From Hyphomicrobium_A sp963776675 (GTDB taxonomy: Bacteria; Pseudomonadota; Alphaproteobacteria; Rhizobiales; Hyphomicrobiaceae), in assembly GCA_963776675.1 (NCBI GenBank), contig CAVZNR010000052.1, positions 108,655 through 172,654 of the forward strand: a stretch of DNA of 64,000 nucleotides. Reading direction: 5' to 3'. Shown here one piece after another: positions 25,339 to 32,892 of this stretch; the stretch's first letter is position 1, and the number at the start of each line of letters is the position of its first letter. The notes beneath the pieces were generated by a model, which did no database searches, had not been told where the DNA came from, and saw nothing but the letters and a program-made list of their open reading frames with translations. Position numbers and translations under genes: made by a program.

Positions 25339-25642
25339 CTGTGAACTACGGCACCTTATGCGTGGCTGGCAAATCGCCTCGTCTTTATCACAGGTTAGCG
25401 CGGGGCTGCGGCGCGACCACGAATGGCCGCAGTTTGACCCTGCGTTGCGCCTTTGCCACGATGGTGCAGGGCGATGCGGGATTGGCCGGGACCCAATTTT
25501 TTCGGCCACGGGATTGCCGCATTCGCGGCCTTACTGCCCCGTCGATGACGCACGTAGGCGTCTTTAAGGGTGCGCGGCTGCAGGCATGCGCGCCAAGGGG
25601 CTGAGCTGGCGGGACCAGCTCTCGGAAGAGAGGTTCGTTTTC

Positions 25643-26464
25643 ATGACATATGCAGTTTCGCGCCTACGTTCAGGCGCAGGGTGGCGCCGCGGTGGAGTGA
25701 TGCGCTTTGCCCATGGGGCCGCTGTGGCGAGCGCCGTTCTGGCGCTGGGTCTGGCAACCGTTGCCCCCGCGTATGCCCAGGAAAAGAAACCGGCAGCGGC
25801 ACCGGCGGCCAAGGCTGACGCCAAGAAGTCCACCCAGTGGGTGAAGCTGTGCGACAAAATCAAGATGAAGCCGAAGACCGATGCCAAGGACGCGAAGCCG
25901 GAGGAGAAGCAGCTCTGCTCGACCATGTTCGAGGCGATTGAGAGCAGCTCCGGTCAGCTCATCGTCTCGGTGGGTGTGCAGCAGATGGAAGGCGCACCCA
26001 AGGAGGTTCTCGCCGTCATGGTTCCGCTCGGCGTCGTCATCCCGGGCGGGGTGAAGCTCGCCGTCTACAACAAAGACCAGTGGGACAAGGCCTCCAAAAA
26101 CGAGAAGATCGAGCTCAAGGACCTCAAGACGGCCGACCTGAAGTTTGTGCACTGTCTGCCCGTGGGCTGCACGGCGGAGGCACAGGCCACGCCGGAGGTG
26201 CTGGAGATGTTGAAGAGCAACGCGGGCCTCGCGGTGCTGGCAATCTGGGCCAACGGCAACCAGTTCACCGTTCCGGTGCCGCTCAATGGCTTCGCCGGCG
26301 CGCTCGAAGGCAAGCCGATGGACAACAAGGAGTATCAGGCCAACCGCAAGAAGCTGATGGAGCACATCATGCAGAAGCAGGCCGAGCTCCGCGAGAAGCA
26401 GAAGGCCGAGGAGATGAAGAATCTTCCGCCGCCTCCCGGCGCCGCCCCGGCTGCGAAAAAGTAG
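25643..26464 (+). CDS. Invasion-associated locus B (IalB) family secreted protein
   Basis: The ATG at 25643 has GAAGAGAGG 9 bases upstream and gives 273 residues; the ATG at 25700 (MRFAHGAAVASAVLALGLAT) would give a more standard signal peptide and is a real alternative. After cleavage near YAQ/EKK, the protein shows WVKLCDKIK, QLCSTMFEAIESSSGQLIVS, LAVMVPLGVVIPGGVKLAVY and FVHCLPVGCTAEAQATPEVL, the four-cysteine layout of IalB proteins. The C-terminus is a Lys/Glu-rich helix and Pro-Ala tail. IalB members are periplasmic or surface proteins found in many non-pathogenic Hyphomicrobiales. A strong terminator follows. Confidence 0.88.
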   Translation: MTYAVSRLRSGAGWRRGGVMRFAHGAAVASAVLALGLATVAPAYAQEKKPAAAPAAKADAKKSTQWVKLCDKIKMKPKTDAKDAKPEEKQLCSTMFEAIESSSGQLIVSVGVQQMEGAPKEVLAVMVPLGVVIPGGVKLAVYNKDQWDKASKNEKIELKDLKTADLKFVHCLPVGCTAEAQATPEVLEMLKSNAGLAVLAIWANGNQFTVPVPLNGFAGALEGKPMDNKEYQANRKKLMEHIMQKQAELREKQKAEEMKNLPPPPGAAPAAKK

Positions 26465-26505
26465 TAAGGGGCCGCGACGCCGCTCGCGACGACTGCGTAC
26501 AACCA

Positions 26506-26542
26506 AAAGACCGTCCGGCGCGCCGGGCGGTCTTTCTTATTT
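26506..26542 (+). terminator. Rho-independent terminator after the IalB-family gene
   Basis: AAAGACCGTCCGGCG at 26506-26520 pairs with CGCCGGGCGGTCTTT at 26521-26535, one mismatch, followed by CTTATTT. On the other strand the A-rich flank allows it to end hspQ transcripts as well. Confidence 0.85.
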
Positions 26543-26572
26543 GCGGGTTGTTTCTGTTTGTTGGCGGTGGGC

Positions 26573-26914
26573 TCAGTGCGCCTGCAGAAACAGCGCGCGA
26601 TAGCCGCCGTTCTCGTCCTCGGTGAAAAGCTCGGACAGCTGGGGATGGCGCAACGGCTGGCCGGTCTCGTCGGGCAGCAGGTTCTGCTCCGAGACGTAGG
26701 CGATGTACTCGGTGTCGGCGTTCTCGGCCAACAGGTGATAGTAGGGCTGATCCTTGTGCGGGCGCACGTCCTCGGGGATCGCCAGCCACCATTCCTCGGA
26801 GTTGTCGAACTCCGCATCGATGTCGAAGATCACGCCGCGGAACGGGTAGATTCGATGCCTCACGACCTGCCCGACGGCAAATTTGGCCTGTTTCATCATT
26901 CCCATAACGCGCAT
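26573..26914 (-). CDS. hspQ: Heat shock protein HspQ
   Basis: The protein of 113 residues (from MRVMGMMKQAKF at 26914; ATGs at 26905 and 26899 are alternatives) has the YccV/HspQ pattern: KFAVGQVVRHRIYPFRGVIF, DAEFDNSEEWWLAIPEDVRP, DQPYYHLLAENADTEYIAYV and SEQNLLPDETGQPLRHPQLS. In enterobacteria HspQ is a hemimethylated-DNA-binding, Lon-modulating heat-shock protein; the role in this order is inferred. It shares a bidirectional terminator with the IalB-family gene and lies downstream of the malyl-CoA lyase on the same strand. Confidence 0.93.
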   Translation of the reverse strand: MRVMGMMKQAKFAVGQVVRHRIYPFRGVIFDIDAEFDNSEEWWLAIPEDVRPHKDQPYYHLLAENADTEYIAYVSEQNLLPDETGQPLRHPQLSELFTEDENGGYRALFLQAH

Positions 26915-27030
26915 TGGACCCTGCCCAGCCGTCCCCGCCGCCATTCCAAGGTAGCACGCGGCGCCTGTCAATTGCCCCCGCCCGACTCTGAGGGCCGGCT
27001 GCGGCGTTATGGCCTCACCGAGACGAAGCC

Positions 27031-28083
27031 TCAAAGGCCGTAAGCAGCGGCGCGCTGGGGGTCCTTGGCGGCGACAAGCTTGGCCAAATCGACGATCACC
27101 TTGGCCTGCTTCCAGGTCGCATCGTCCTGCATCTTGCCGTCGATCATCACCGCGCCGGTCCCGTCGGGCATGGCTTCGATGATGCGCTTGGCAAACGCCA
27201 CCTCCTTGTCGTCGGGGGAGAAAACCCGCTTGGCGATGTCGATCTGGCTCGGGTGCAGCGACCAGGCGCCGAGGCAGCCCTGGAGAAAAGCGTTGCGGAA
27301 CTGCGCCTCGCAGGCTGCCCCGTCGGAGAAGTCGCCGAACGGGCCGTAGAACGGCTTCAAGCCGTAGGCCAGGCAGGCGTCGACCATCTTGCCGATCGTG
27401 TAGTGCCACAAGTCCTGCTGGACGAAGGCCCGCTCGCTTCCACCCTCGGTCGGGTCTGACAGCACGCCGTACTGGGGGTGGCCGCCGCCAACCCGCGTCG
27501 TCTTCATGCCGCGCGAGGCGGCGAGGTCTGCGGGGCCGAGGCTCATGCCGTGCATGCGCGGCGATGCCGCCGCGATCGCCTCGACGTTGTTGACGCCTTC
27601 GGCCGTCTCCAGAATGGCGTGGATGAGGATCGGCTTCTGGACCGCGTGCCGTGCCTCCAGCTGGGCCAGCAGCTGGTCGAGATAGTGGATATCCCAAGGG
27701 CCCTCAACCTTGGGTAGCATAATGACATCGAGCTTGTTGCCGACCGCGGCAACGATGTCGACAACGTCATCGAGCATCCAGGGGCTGTTGAGGCAGTTGA
27801 TCCGCGTCCACAGGCCGGTGGCGCCGAAGTCGGTGTCGCGGGCCATGGCGATGAAGCCCGCGCGCGCCGCCTCTTTCTGATCGGCCGGGATCGCGTCCTC
27901 GAGGTTGCCGAGCACCACGTCGACCTGCCCGGCAATGTCTTTGATCTTGGCGCGGATCTTCTCGTTGTGCGGCGGCACGAAATGGATCATGCGCTCGAGC
28001 CGCACAGGCTGAGTTCGATAAGGCTGCGGCGCGCCGATGGCGAGAGGTGAGAAGAACTTCGCGGGCGTGCGCGTCGTGGCCAT
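27031..28083 (-). CDS. mcl: Malyl-CoA / beta-methylmalyl-CoA lyase, Chloroflexus type
   Basis: The 350-residue HpcH/HpaI-family CoA lyase cleaves malyl-CoA to acetyl-CoA and glyoxylate and, in this subtype, also beta-methylmalyl-CoA or citramalyl-CoA. FFSPLAIGAPQPYR, VVLGNLEDAIPADQKEAARA, IMLPKVEGPWDIHYLDQ, SPRMHGMSLGPADLAASRGM and MQDDATWKQAKVIVDLAK follow from memory the Chloroflexus enzyme of the 3-hydroxypropionate bicycle nearly word for word, and differ from the shorter proteobacterial serine-cycle MclA. None of the other bicycle genes is here. A MarR regulator lies 104 bases upstream on the same strand and is the likely controller. The family is secure; the physiological substrate is not. 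Confidence 0.9.
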   Translation of the reverse strand: MATTRTPAKFFSPLAIGAPQPYRTQPVRLERMIHFVPPHNEKIRAKIKDIAGQVDVVLGNLEDAIPADQKEAARAGFIAMARDTDFGATGLWTRINCLNSPWMLDDVVDIVAAVGNKLDVIMLPKVEGPWDIHYLDQLLAQLEARHAVQKPILIHAILETAEGVNNVEAIAAASPRMHGMSLGPADLAASRGMKTTRVGGGHPQYGVLSDPTEGGSERAFVQQDLWHYTIGKMVDACLAYGLKPFYGPFGDFSDGAACEAQFRNAFLQGCLGAWSLHPSQIDIAKRVFSPDDKEVAFAKRIIEAMPDGTGAVMIDGKMQDDATWKQAKVIVDLAKLVAAKDPQRAAAYGL

Positions 28084-28187
28084 CGGCTGGGACTCCCTTG
28101 TCGCCGCCGTGTTGCGGCGCAGCGCACTCTATTGGGCGCGCCGCCGGAGTCAACGCTTGGGCCGGTCTCGCGAAATGGCCGAAAAGG

Positions 28188-28637
28188 CTAGGTTTCCGCC
28201 CGGTCGAGCGCGCCGATGATGGTTTGAAGGCTCTCGACGAATGCGGCAGCGCGTTGAGCCGGCAACGCGGCCACGAGGGCCTCGTCGATGCGCCCGACAA
28301 CCGGCTCGCACGCCTTGAGCACGTCTTGTCCGATCGGCGTCAGCGAGACGGCGTAGGCACGTGCATCTTCCCGGGTGCGCCGCCGCTTCAACAAGCCCTT
28401 ACGGATCATGGTCTGCACGACCTGCGAGACGGTGGACCGGTCGATGCCCGTGCGGTCGATAATGTCCTGCTGGCTGGAGCCGCTCTGGTTGGCGACGGCG
28501 ACGAGAACGACATATTGCCGCGCCGTCAGATCGAAACCGGACATTTCCGAGTGAAACAGCTCGCTGGCGCATTGGCGCACGCGGTGCAAAAGGTGCATCG
28601 GGGAGCCGTCCAGGAGGGGGTCGCGGGAGTCACGCAT
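28188..28637 (-). CDS. MarR family transcriptional regulator
   Basis: From MRDSRDPLLDG at 28637 (149 residues; a start at 28664 is possible) the protein has a helical dimerisation segment, then the winged helix: GFDLTARQYVVLVAVANQSG, SSQQDIIDRTGIDRSTVSQV (recognition helix) and GLLKRRRTREDARAYAVSLT (wing with the conserved DxRxxxVxLT). The C-terminal helix returns to the dimer interface. MarR proteins are repressors released by small aromatic or acyl ligands. It directly precedes mcl on the same strand, so autoregulation and control of mcl are reasonable guesses. Confidence 0.88.
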   Translation of the reverse strand: MRDSRDPLLDGSPMHLLHRVRQCASELFHSEMSGFDLTARQYVVLVAVANQSGSSQQDIIDRTGIDRSTVSQVVQTMIRKGLLKRRRTREDARAYAVSLTPIGQDVLKACEPVVGRIDEALVAALPAQRAAAFVESLQTIIGALDRAET

Positions 28638-29129
28638 CGTTAATGGACCGCACAGTTGCCTCACAGGGTTTCGACGTGCGCTGACTAAATGGGAGGTTTC
28701 TCAGAACTCCGGCCAATTGCGGCGAATCGGTTCAAGTTCCTCCAGGTACTGAGCAATTGAAGGCTATAGAGGACGCCTTGGCTTGGTCGACACGGCACCC
28801 AGGCTTGACTGTGGGAGCAGTGAGGCGGGCGAGGGCCACAAATCGCGTTCGTCCTGTTTGAGCGAAACGCTTGGGATCGGGTTGCTGGCGGCGCCAGAGT
28901 TTCTCGTTGGACGCCCGAATCGGCATTTGGCGGCTCGGAGGGCCATGCGTTAACCTGCCACGTCCACTGACTATTTGGCTGCTCGAGACACTGGCGTCGG
29001 TCGACCCTGAACGCGGAGAAGGGGCTAGCACTCCATGACGGTCGCCAATTCAACGAACGACCTGCATGCGCGGGATTGGATCCTCTGCGGTGTCCGTCAC
29101 GCGCCCGTGCCATGCGCGAGTGTTTGGTG
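28638..29129. other. Intergenic region between marR and the first AraC gene
   Basis: About 490 bases with no convincing gene: frames here have no initiation site and no family resemblance. It holds the divergent promoters. A segment at 28772-28800 (GACGCCTTGGCTTGG..GGCACCC) recurs in variant form 52 bases before the second AraC gene (30341-30370). Confidence 0.4.
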
Positions 29130-30140
29130 ATGTCGGCCGTCTTCTCCACGCAAACAGTGCAGCAGCGTGAACGCGTCCCGTATTGGGTGGAGGTCGCGAC
29201 CAAGGCGTTCTACAGGCACGAGTTCAACGCGTCACGTTCCTCCTTTTTCGGCGATCTTGCTGCACACGACTTGGCGTGCCTTGATCTGGTCCATTGTGAT
29301 TTTGGTGCTTGCGAGGTGGTTCGCTCGCGCCGGGACGTCGTCCGTGATGGTGTGGACACGCTCATAATGGACGTCCGGCTGTCGGGCCGCTCGCTCATCA
29401 CCCAGAACGAACGCGAGGTGCTGCATGCTCCAGGCTCGTTGGTGCTGATCGACTCGGCCCAGCCTCTCAATCACACTTTCACCGGGAAAACAGAGTCGGT
29501 CTTCGTCAGCATTCCGCGCAATGCGCTGCAGGCAAGAATAGGGACCTTCGTTGGCGGCGCGCACCCGCTAACAGGTTCGGAACCGATCGTGGGTCTATTG
29601 TTCGGATTTGTGTCGATGGTCGCCGCGCGCATCCATGAGCTCGATGACGCCGCGCGCAACCGGCTCGGTGAGCAGCTTCTCGACTTGATTGCGCTCGCCA
29701 TTTCGGAGGAGCGGGGAGATGCGGTGTCGGCGCTCGCGTCTCCGCGCGCCGTCGCGCTGCTGCGGCTGAAGGCTGCAATCGAGTCGCGTCTGTGCAATCC
29801 GGATCTCCGGCCGGCCGAGGCAGCCGCGAGCGCCGGCATCAGCGTTCGCTACGCCAACGACCTGCTGGCGCACGAGGGCTCCTCGCTCGAGCGCTACGTT
29901 CTACATCGGCGTCTGGAGCGCTGCCGGCGAGCGTTGGAGGATCCCGCCCAGTCGAGCCGAATGATCGGCGAGATTGCATTCGCATGGGGGTTCTCGGAGC
30001 TGTCGCATTTCGTCAGGCGCTTTCGCAGAGCCTACGGCATGGCTCCGCGCGACTATCGGCGCCACGCCCTTGAGCAGGGACCTGGCGCCCAACGGCATGA
30101 GGCTGTTGCTATCGCTCGGCCGGGAGAACCGGTCCGCTGA
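29130..30140 (+). CDS. AraC family transcriptional regulator, paralogue 1
   Basis: Taken from MSAVFSTQTVQQRERVPYW at 29130 (336 residues). The N-terminal 190 residues form an AraC-binding-like domain (VPYWVEVATKAF, LIMDVRLSGRSLITQNEREV, APGSLVLIDSAQPLNHTF). The C-terminal HTH pair has AAASAGISVRYANDLLAHEG and IGEIAFAWGFSELSHFVRRF, ending YGMAPRDYRR. The first domain type usually senses small molecules and the regulator usually activates transcription. Two close paralogues are in this window (30422 and 36544), the first directly downstream. No metabolic operon is adjacent, so the target is unknown. Confidence 0.9.
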   Translation: MSAVFSTQTVQQRERVPYWVEVATKAFYRHEFNASRSSFFGDLAAHDLACLDLVHCDFGACEVVRSRRDVVRDGVDTLIMDVRLSGRSLITQNEREVLHAPGSLVLIDSAQPLNHTFTGKTESVFVSIPRNALQARIGTFVGGAHPLTGSEPIVGLLFGFVSMVAARIHELDDAARNRLGEQLLDLIALAISEERGDAVSALASPRAVALLRLKAAIESRLCNPDLRPAEAAASAGISVRYANDLLAHEGSSLERYVLHRRLERCRRALEDPAQSSRMIGEIAFAWGFSELSHFVRRFRRAYGMAPRDYRRHALEQGPGAQRHEAVAIARPGEPVR

Positions 30141-30421
30141 GCAACATCGCAGCGTGCCGCGCGCGGCGCGCGCCTCGCATTGGGCCGGCGTTTAGCGGGA
30201 ATTGAGATGGGCCCGCTGGGAGCGCTAGGCGTCGCTACCCTCGAGTCCGACCCAAGCAGTTGGAAGCGCAGAAAGCTGAGAGAGGGAGAAAGACGAATCA
30301 AATCACGATGCTAAAGTCGCTGGCAGATCGGAGGCCATTAGACGCACCTTGGCTTGACGATAGGGCACCCGCCGATTGGGCTTGGAGCAACTTGGGAGCA
30401 ACGGGGGCGTAAGAACCGCAA

Positions 30422-31417
30422 ATGGCGACGGTCCTTTCGACACAGGACGTACACCCGCGAGAACGCCTCAGCTATTGGCGCGAGACCGCGACTGCCAAAG
30501 AGGTCGACTTCAGCGCAGGTCCAGGCTTTCACGCGACCCTGCGCAACCATTTTCTCCACGACGCGGTTGTCACCGAGCTCGAATGCGAACCCTGCGAGAT
30601 CGGGCGGAGCGCACGCAACATCGCGCAGACTGGCTCCGATCATTTCGTTCTGTGCATGCAGCTGAGCGGGAGGGGAGTGGCATCTCAGGGCGACCGTGTG
30701 GCCCTCAACGAAAACGGCGGATTTGTTCTCATCGATACGAGCCGGCCCTATCAGTTGAATTTCTGGGGAGACGCCAAGTCCGTCAGTCTGGTTGTTCCTC
30801 GCCGCAACTTCGAGGAGCGGCTCGGCGGAGCGGCGGCGCTTTCGGCGCTTCCAATGGACGCCGGCCGTCCATTGACGGGGATTGCATCGCAGTTTCTGTC
30901 CATGCTGCCCGCGAGCATCGACCGGTTGGATCAGGGCGCGGCATCGCGCCTCGCAGAGCAGGCGCTGGATCTCGTCGCGCTCGCCCTCGCGCTGGAAGTT
31001 GGCAAGACCGCAACCCTTTTTTCCCAGCGTGCCGTCGCTCTCTACAGGCTCAAAGCAACCATCGAGGCGCGGCTCTACAACCCCACGCTCAAACCGGCGG
31101 AGGCGGCCGCCGGAGCGAGCATCAGTGTGCGCTATGCCAATGATCTGCTGGCTCAGGAGGGAACCTCGCTCGAGCGCTACATTCTACTCCGGCGTCTGGA
31201 GCGTTGCCGACGCGCGCTGGAGGATCCATCTCAGTCAGGCCGCATGATCAGCGAGATCGCGTTCTCCTGGGGGTTCTCGGACCTGTCGCACTTCGTCAGG
31301 CGCTTCCGCAGAGCCTACGGCATGGCTCCGCGCGACTATCGACGCAGCGCTCAGGAGACAGCCCCGGCGCGGGCCGACAGGAGCCTCAAAGATGCGCTTC
31401 CCAGCACGCCAAAGTGA
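30422..31417 (+). CDS. AraC family transcriptional regulator, paralogue 2
   Basis: The 331-residue protein parallels the preceding gene from end to end: MATVLSTQDVHPRERLSYWR, FVLCMQLSGRGVASQGDRVA, GGFVLIDTSRPYQLNFWGDA in the sensor half, then ASISVRYANDLLAQEGTSLE and ISEIAFSWGFSDLSHFVRRF in the HTH half, with the identical end FRRAYGMAPRDYRR. The sensor domains have diverged much more than the DNA-binding domains, which suggests different ligands with overlapping DNA targets. A short sequence upstream resembles one upstream of paralogue 1. It is followed closely by a small membrane-protein gene. Confidence 0.9.
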   Translation: MATVLSTQDVHPRERLSYWRETATAKEVDFSAGPGFHATLRNHFLHDAVVTELECEPCEIGRSARNIAQTGSDHFVLCMQLSGRGVASQGDRVALNENGGFVLIDTSRPYQLNFWGDAKSVSLVVPRRNFEERLGGAAALSALPMDAGRPLTGIASQFLSMLPASIDRLDQGAASRLAEQALDLVALALALEVGKTATLFSQRAVALYRLKATIEARLYNPTLKPAEAAAGASISVRYANDLLAQEGTSLERYILLRRLERCRRALEDPSQSGRMISEIAFSWGFSDLSHFVRRFRRAYGMAPRDYRRSAQETAPARADRSLKDALPSTPK

Positions 31418-31498
31418 TTTCTCGGGCGGCGTCGAAATGGGTGAGATAGCTTGGCGGCCCTGCGAGCTGGCGGGCTGGACAAAAATCGGGAGGAAAGC

Positions 31499-31936
31499 TT
31501 GAACGAATCTTCAGTGAAGAGCTTGGTGTTCGGCTTCATCGCCGGCGCCATAGCCGTCGTGACCGTACACGAACTCATCAATTATATTCTGCTGCAGGCG
31601 GGGTTGTTTCCGCGGGTGCCGTGGTCGATGACGCCGTCGGCCGTGACGGGTGTGCCGCAGATTTTCAGCGATATGTTCTGGGGCGGCGTATGGGGCATTG
31701 TATTCGTGCTGCTCTATGGCGTCATTCCCGGAGGCGGCCCGACAGTGAAGGGCCTGATCTTCGGCATCGTTGGTCCGGCCATCCTCGGTGTTTTTATCTT
31801 GGTGCCGCTGATCACGGGACGGTTCCCGATTTTCTTTGGCTTCGATCCCAAGCTGATCGGGTCGGTGCTGCTTATCCTCGCCGGATTCGGAGCCGGTATG
31901 GGGTGGCTATACGGGCTGATGGATCAGCGGGCCTAA
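31499..31936 (+). CDS. Four-helix membrane protein (145 aa)
   Basis: A TTG at 31499 is the likely start because GGGAGGA lies 5-6 bases upstream; the protein then begins MNESSVKSLVFGFIAGAIAV. It has four predicted membrane helices: 8-28, 50-72 (FSDMFWGGVWGIVFVLLYG), 82-104 (LIFGIVGPAILGVFILVPL) and 115-138 (LIGSVLLILAGFGAGMGWLY), with little outside them. I do not recognise a named family; similar small proteins are common in the order. It sits about 80 bases after the AraC paralogue 2 gene and could be its target. Confidence 0.75.
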   Translation: MNESSVKSLVFGFIAGAIAVVTVHELINYILLQAGLFPRVPWSMTPSAVTGVPQIFSDMFWGGVWGIVFVLLYGVIPGGGPTVKGLIFGIVGPAILGVFILVPLITGRFPIFFGFDPKLIGSVLLILAGFGAGMGWLYGLMDQRA

Positions 31937-31956
31937 GGGACGCCGATCGTTCGCAG

Positions 31957-31980
31957 AAGCCACTTCGGGGCGGTGGCTCC
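31957..31980 (+). terminator. Hairpin after the four-helix membrane protein gene
   Basis: AGCCAC at 31958-31963 pairs with GTGGCT at 31973-31978 over a GC-rich loop, 20 bases after the stop codon. There is no clear T run, so its strength as a terminator is uncertain. Confidence 0.45.
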
Positions 31981-32019
31981 GTTGTCGGCTAGCCCCTTGT
32001 CGGCTGCCTTACGCCAGGT

Positions 32020-32035
32020 TTACGGATCGGTAAGA
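32020..32035. promoter_or_regulatory. Palindromic operator candidate upstream of the two-component operon
   Basis: TTACGGATCGGTAA at 32020-32033 is a near-perfect palindrome centred on GATC (two mismatches in 14). The 15-mer TACGGATCGGTAAGA recurs exactly at 34956-34970, upstream of a small secreted-protein gene. Position 180 bases before the response regulator start fits a control site, possibly autoregulatory. Confidence 0.5.
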
Positions 32036-32214
32036 ATCGCCGTCTTAAAGCCGGCCGGCGCGTGTTTTTATTGTTTAAATCAGGCAGTGCTCTAACAGCT
32101 GCGACCGTCGGCACAGCTTGCCGCGCATAGCGGTGCACCTTACTTAACTTGCCGACGCTCCCGCAGGCCTGCGAACGGGTCACTCTTACGGCGCTTCATC
32201 GAGAAGCGGCACAC

Positions 32215-32892
32215 ATGCGCATCCTGATTGTCGAAGACGATCCTGAAACTGCGGCCTACGTGACGCATGGGCTTGCGGAGGAGGGGCACGTGGCCGAGAC
32301 CGTCAACGACGGTCGCGACGGTCTCTCCCAGGCCATGAGGGAGGAGTACGACGTGCTGGTCGTCGATCGCATGTTGCCCGGCCTCGATGGTCTGTCGCTC
32401 GTTCATGCCTTGCGCGCAGCGGGGCGAAGAATTCCGGTGATCTTTCTCACCTCGCTTGGCGGTGTCGACGATCGCGTGGACGGCTTGAACGCGGGAGGCG
32501 ACGATTACCTCGTCAAGCCCTTCGCCTTCTCGGAGCTCATGGCGCGTGTGAACGCGCTCGCACGCCGCCCTCCCATGCGCGAGGCGGAGACGGTGCTGCG
32601 CGTGGGCGATCTCAGTATGGATCTCATCAGCCGCAAGGTGACACGCGGCAGCGACGCTATCGACCTGCAGCCGCGCGAGTTCCGCCTGCTCGAGGTGCTG
32701 ATGCGCAACAAGAGCCGGGTGCTCACGCGCACGATGCTTCTGGAGCGCGTCTGGAGCTTCCACTTCGAGCCCAAGACCAGCGTGGTGGAGACGCACATTT
32801 CGCGCCTGCGCAACAAGATCGACCGGCCGTACGGCAAGGAGTTGATCCACACCGTGCGCGGCTCCGGTTATACGATGCATGATCAAGAATGA
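32215..32892 (+). CDS. OmpR/PhoB-type response regulator
   Basis: Starting at MRILIVEDDPETAAYVTHGL (32215), the 225-residue protein has a receiver domain with Glu7/Asp8/Asp9, phospho-acceptor Asp51 in VVDRMLPGLDG, Thr79 and Lys101 in YLVKPF. The winged-helix domain runs from about 128 (LRVGDLSMDLISRKVTRG) through LQPREFRLLEVLMRNKSRVL and VVETHISRLRNKID to TVRGSGYTM. It overlaps the histidine kinase start by 14 bases, so the two are translated together. The architecture resembles heavy-metal or antimicrobial-responsive OmpR-class systems, but the signal is unknown. Confidence 0.95.
   Translation: MRILIVEDDPETAAYVTHGLAEEGHVAETVNDGRDGLSQAMREEYDVLVVDRMLPGLDGLSLVHALRAAGRRIPVIFLTSLGGVDDRVDGLNAGGDDYLVKPFAFSELMARVNALARRPPMREAETVLRVGDLSMDLISRKVTRGSDAIDLQPREFRLLEVLMRNKSRVLTRTMLLERVWSFHFEPKTSVVETHISRLRNKIDRPYGKELIHTVRGSGYTMHDQE

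Noticed and set aside
28685..29203. 172-codon minus-strand frame in the marR-AraC interval, possible transposase remnant
   Set aside because: No transposase motif (DDE, HTH) or inverted repeats at its ends; unusual composition suggests chance.
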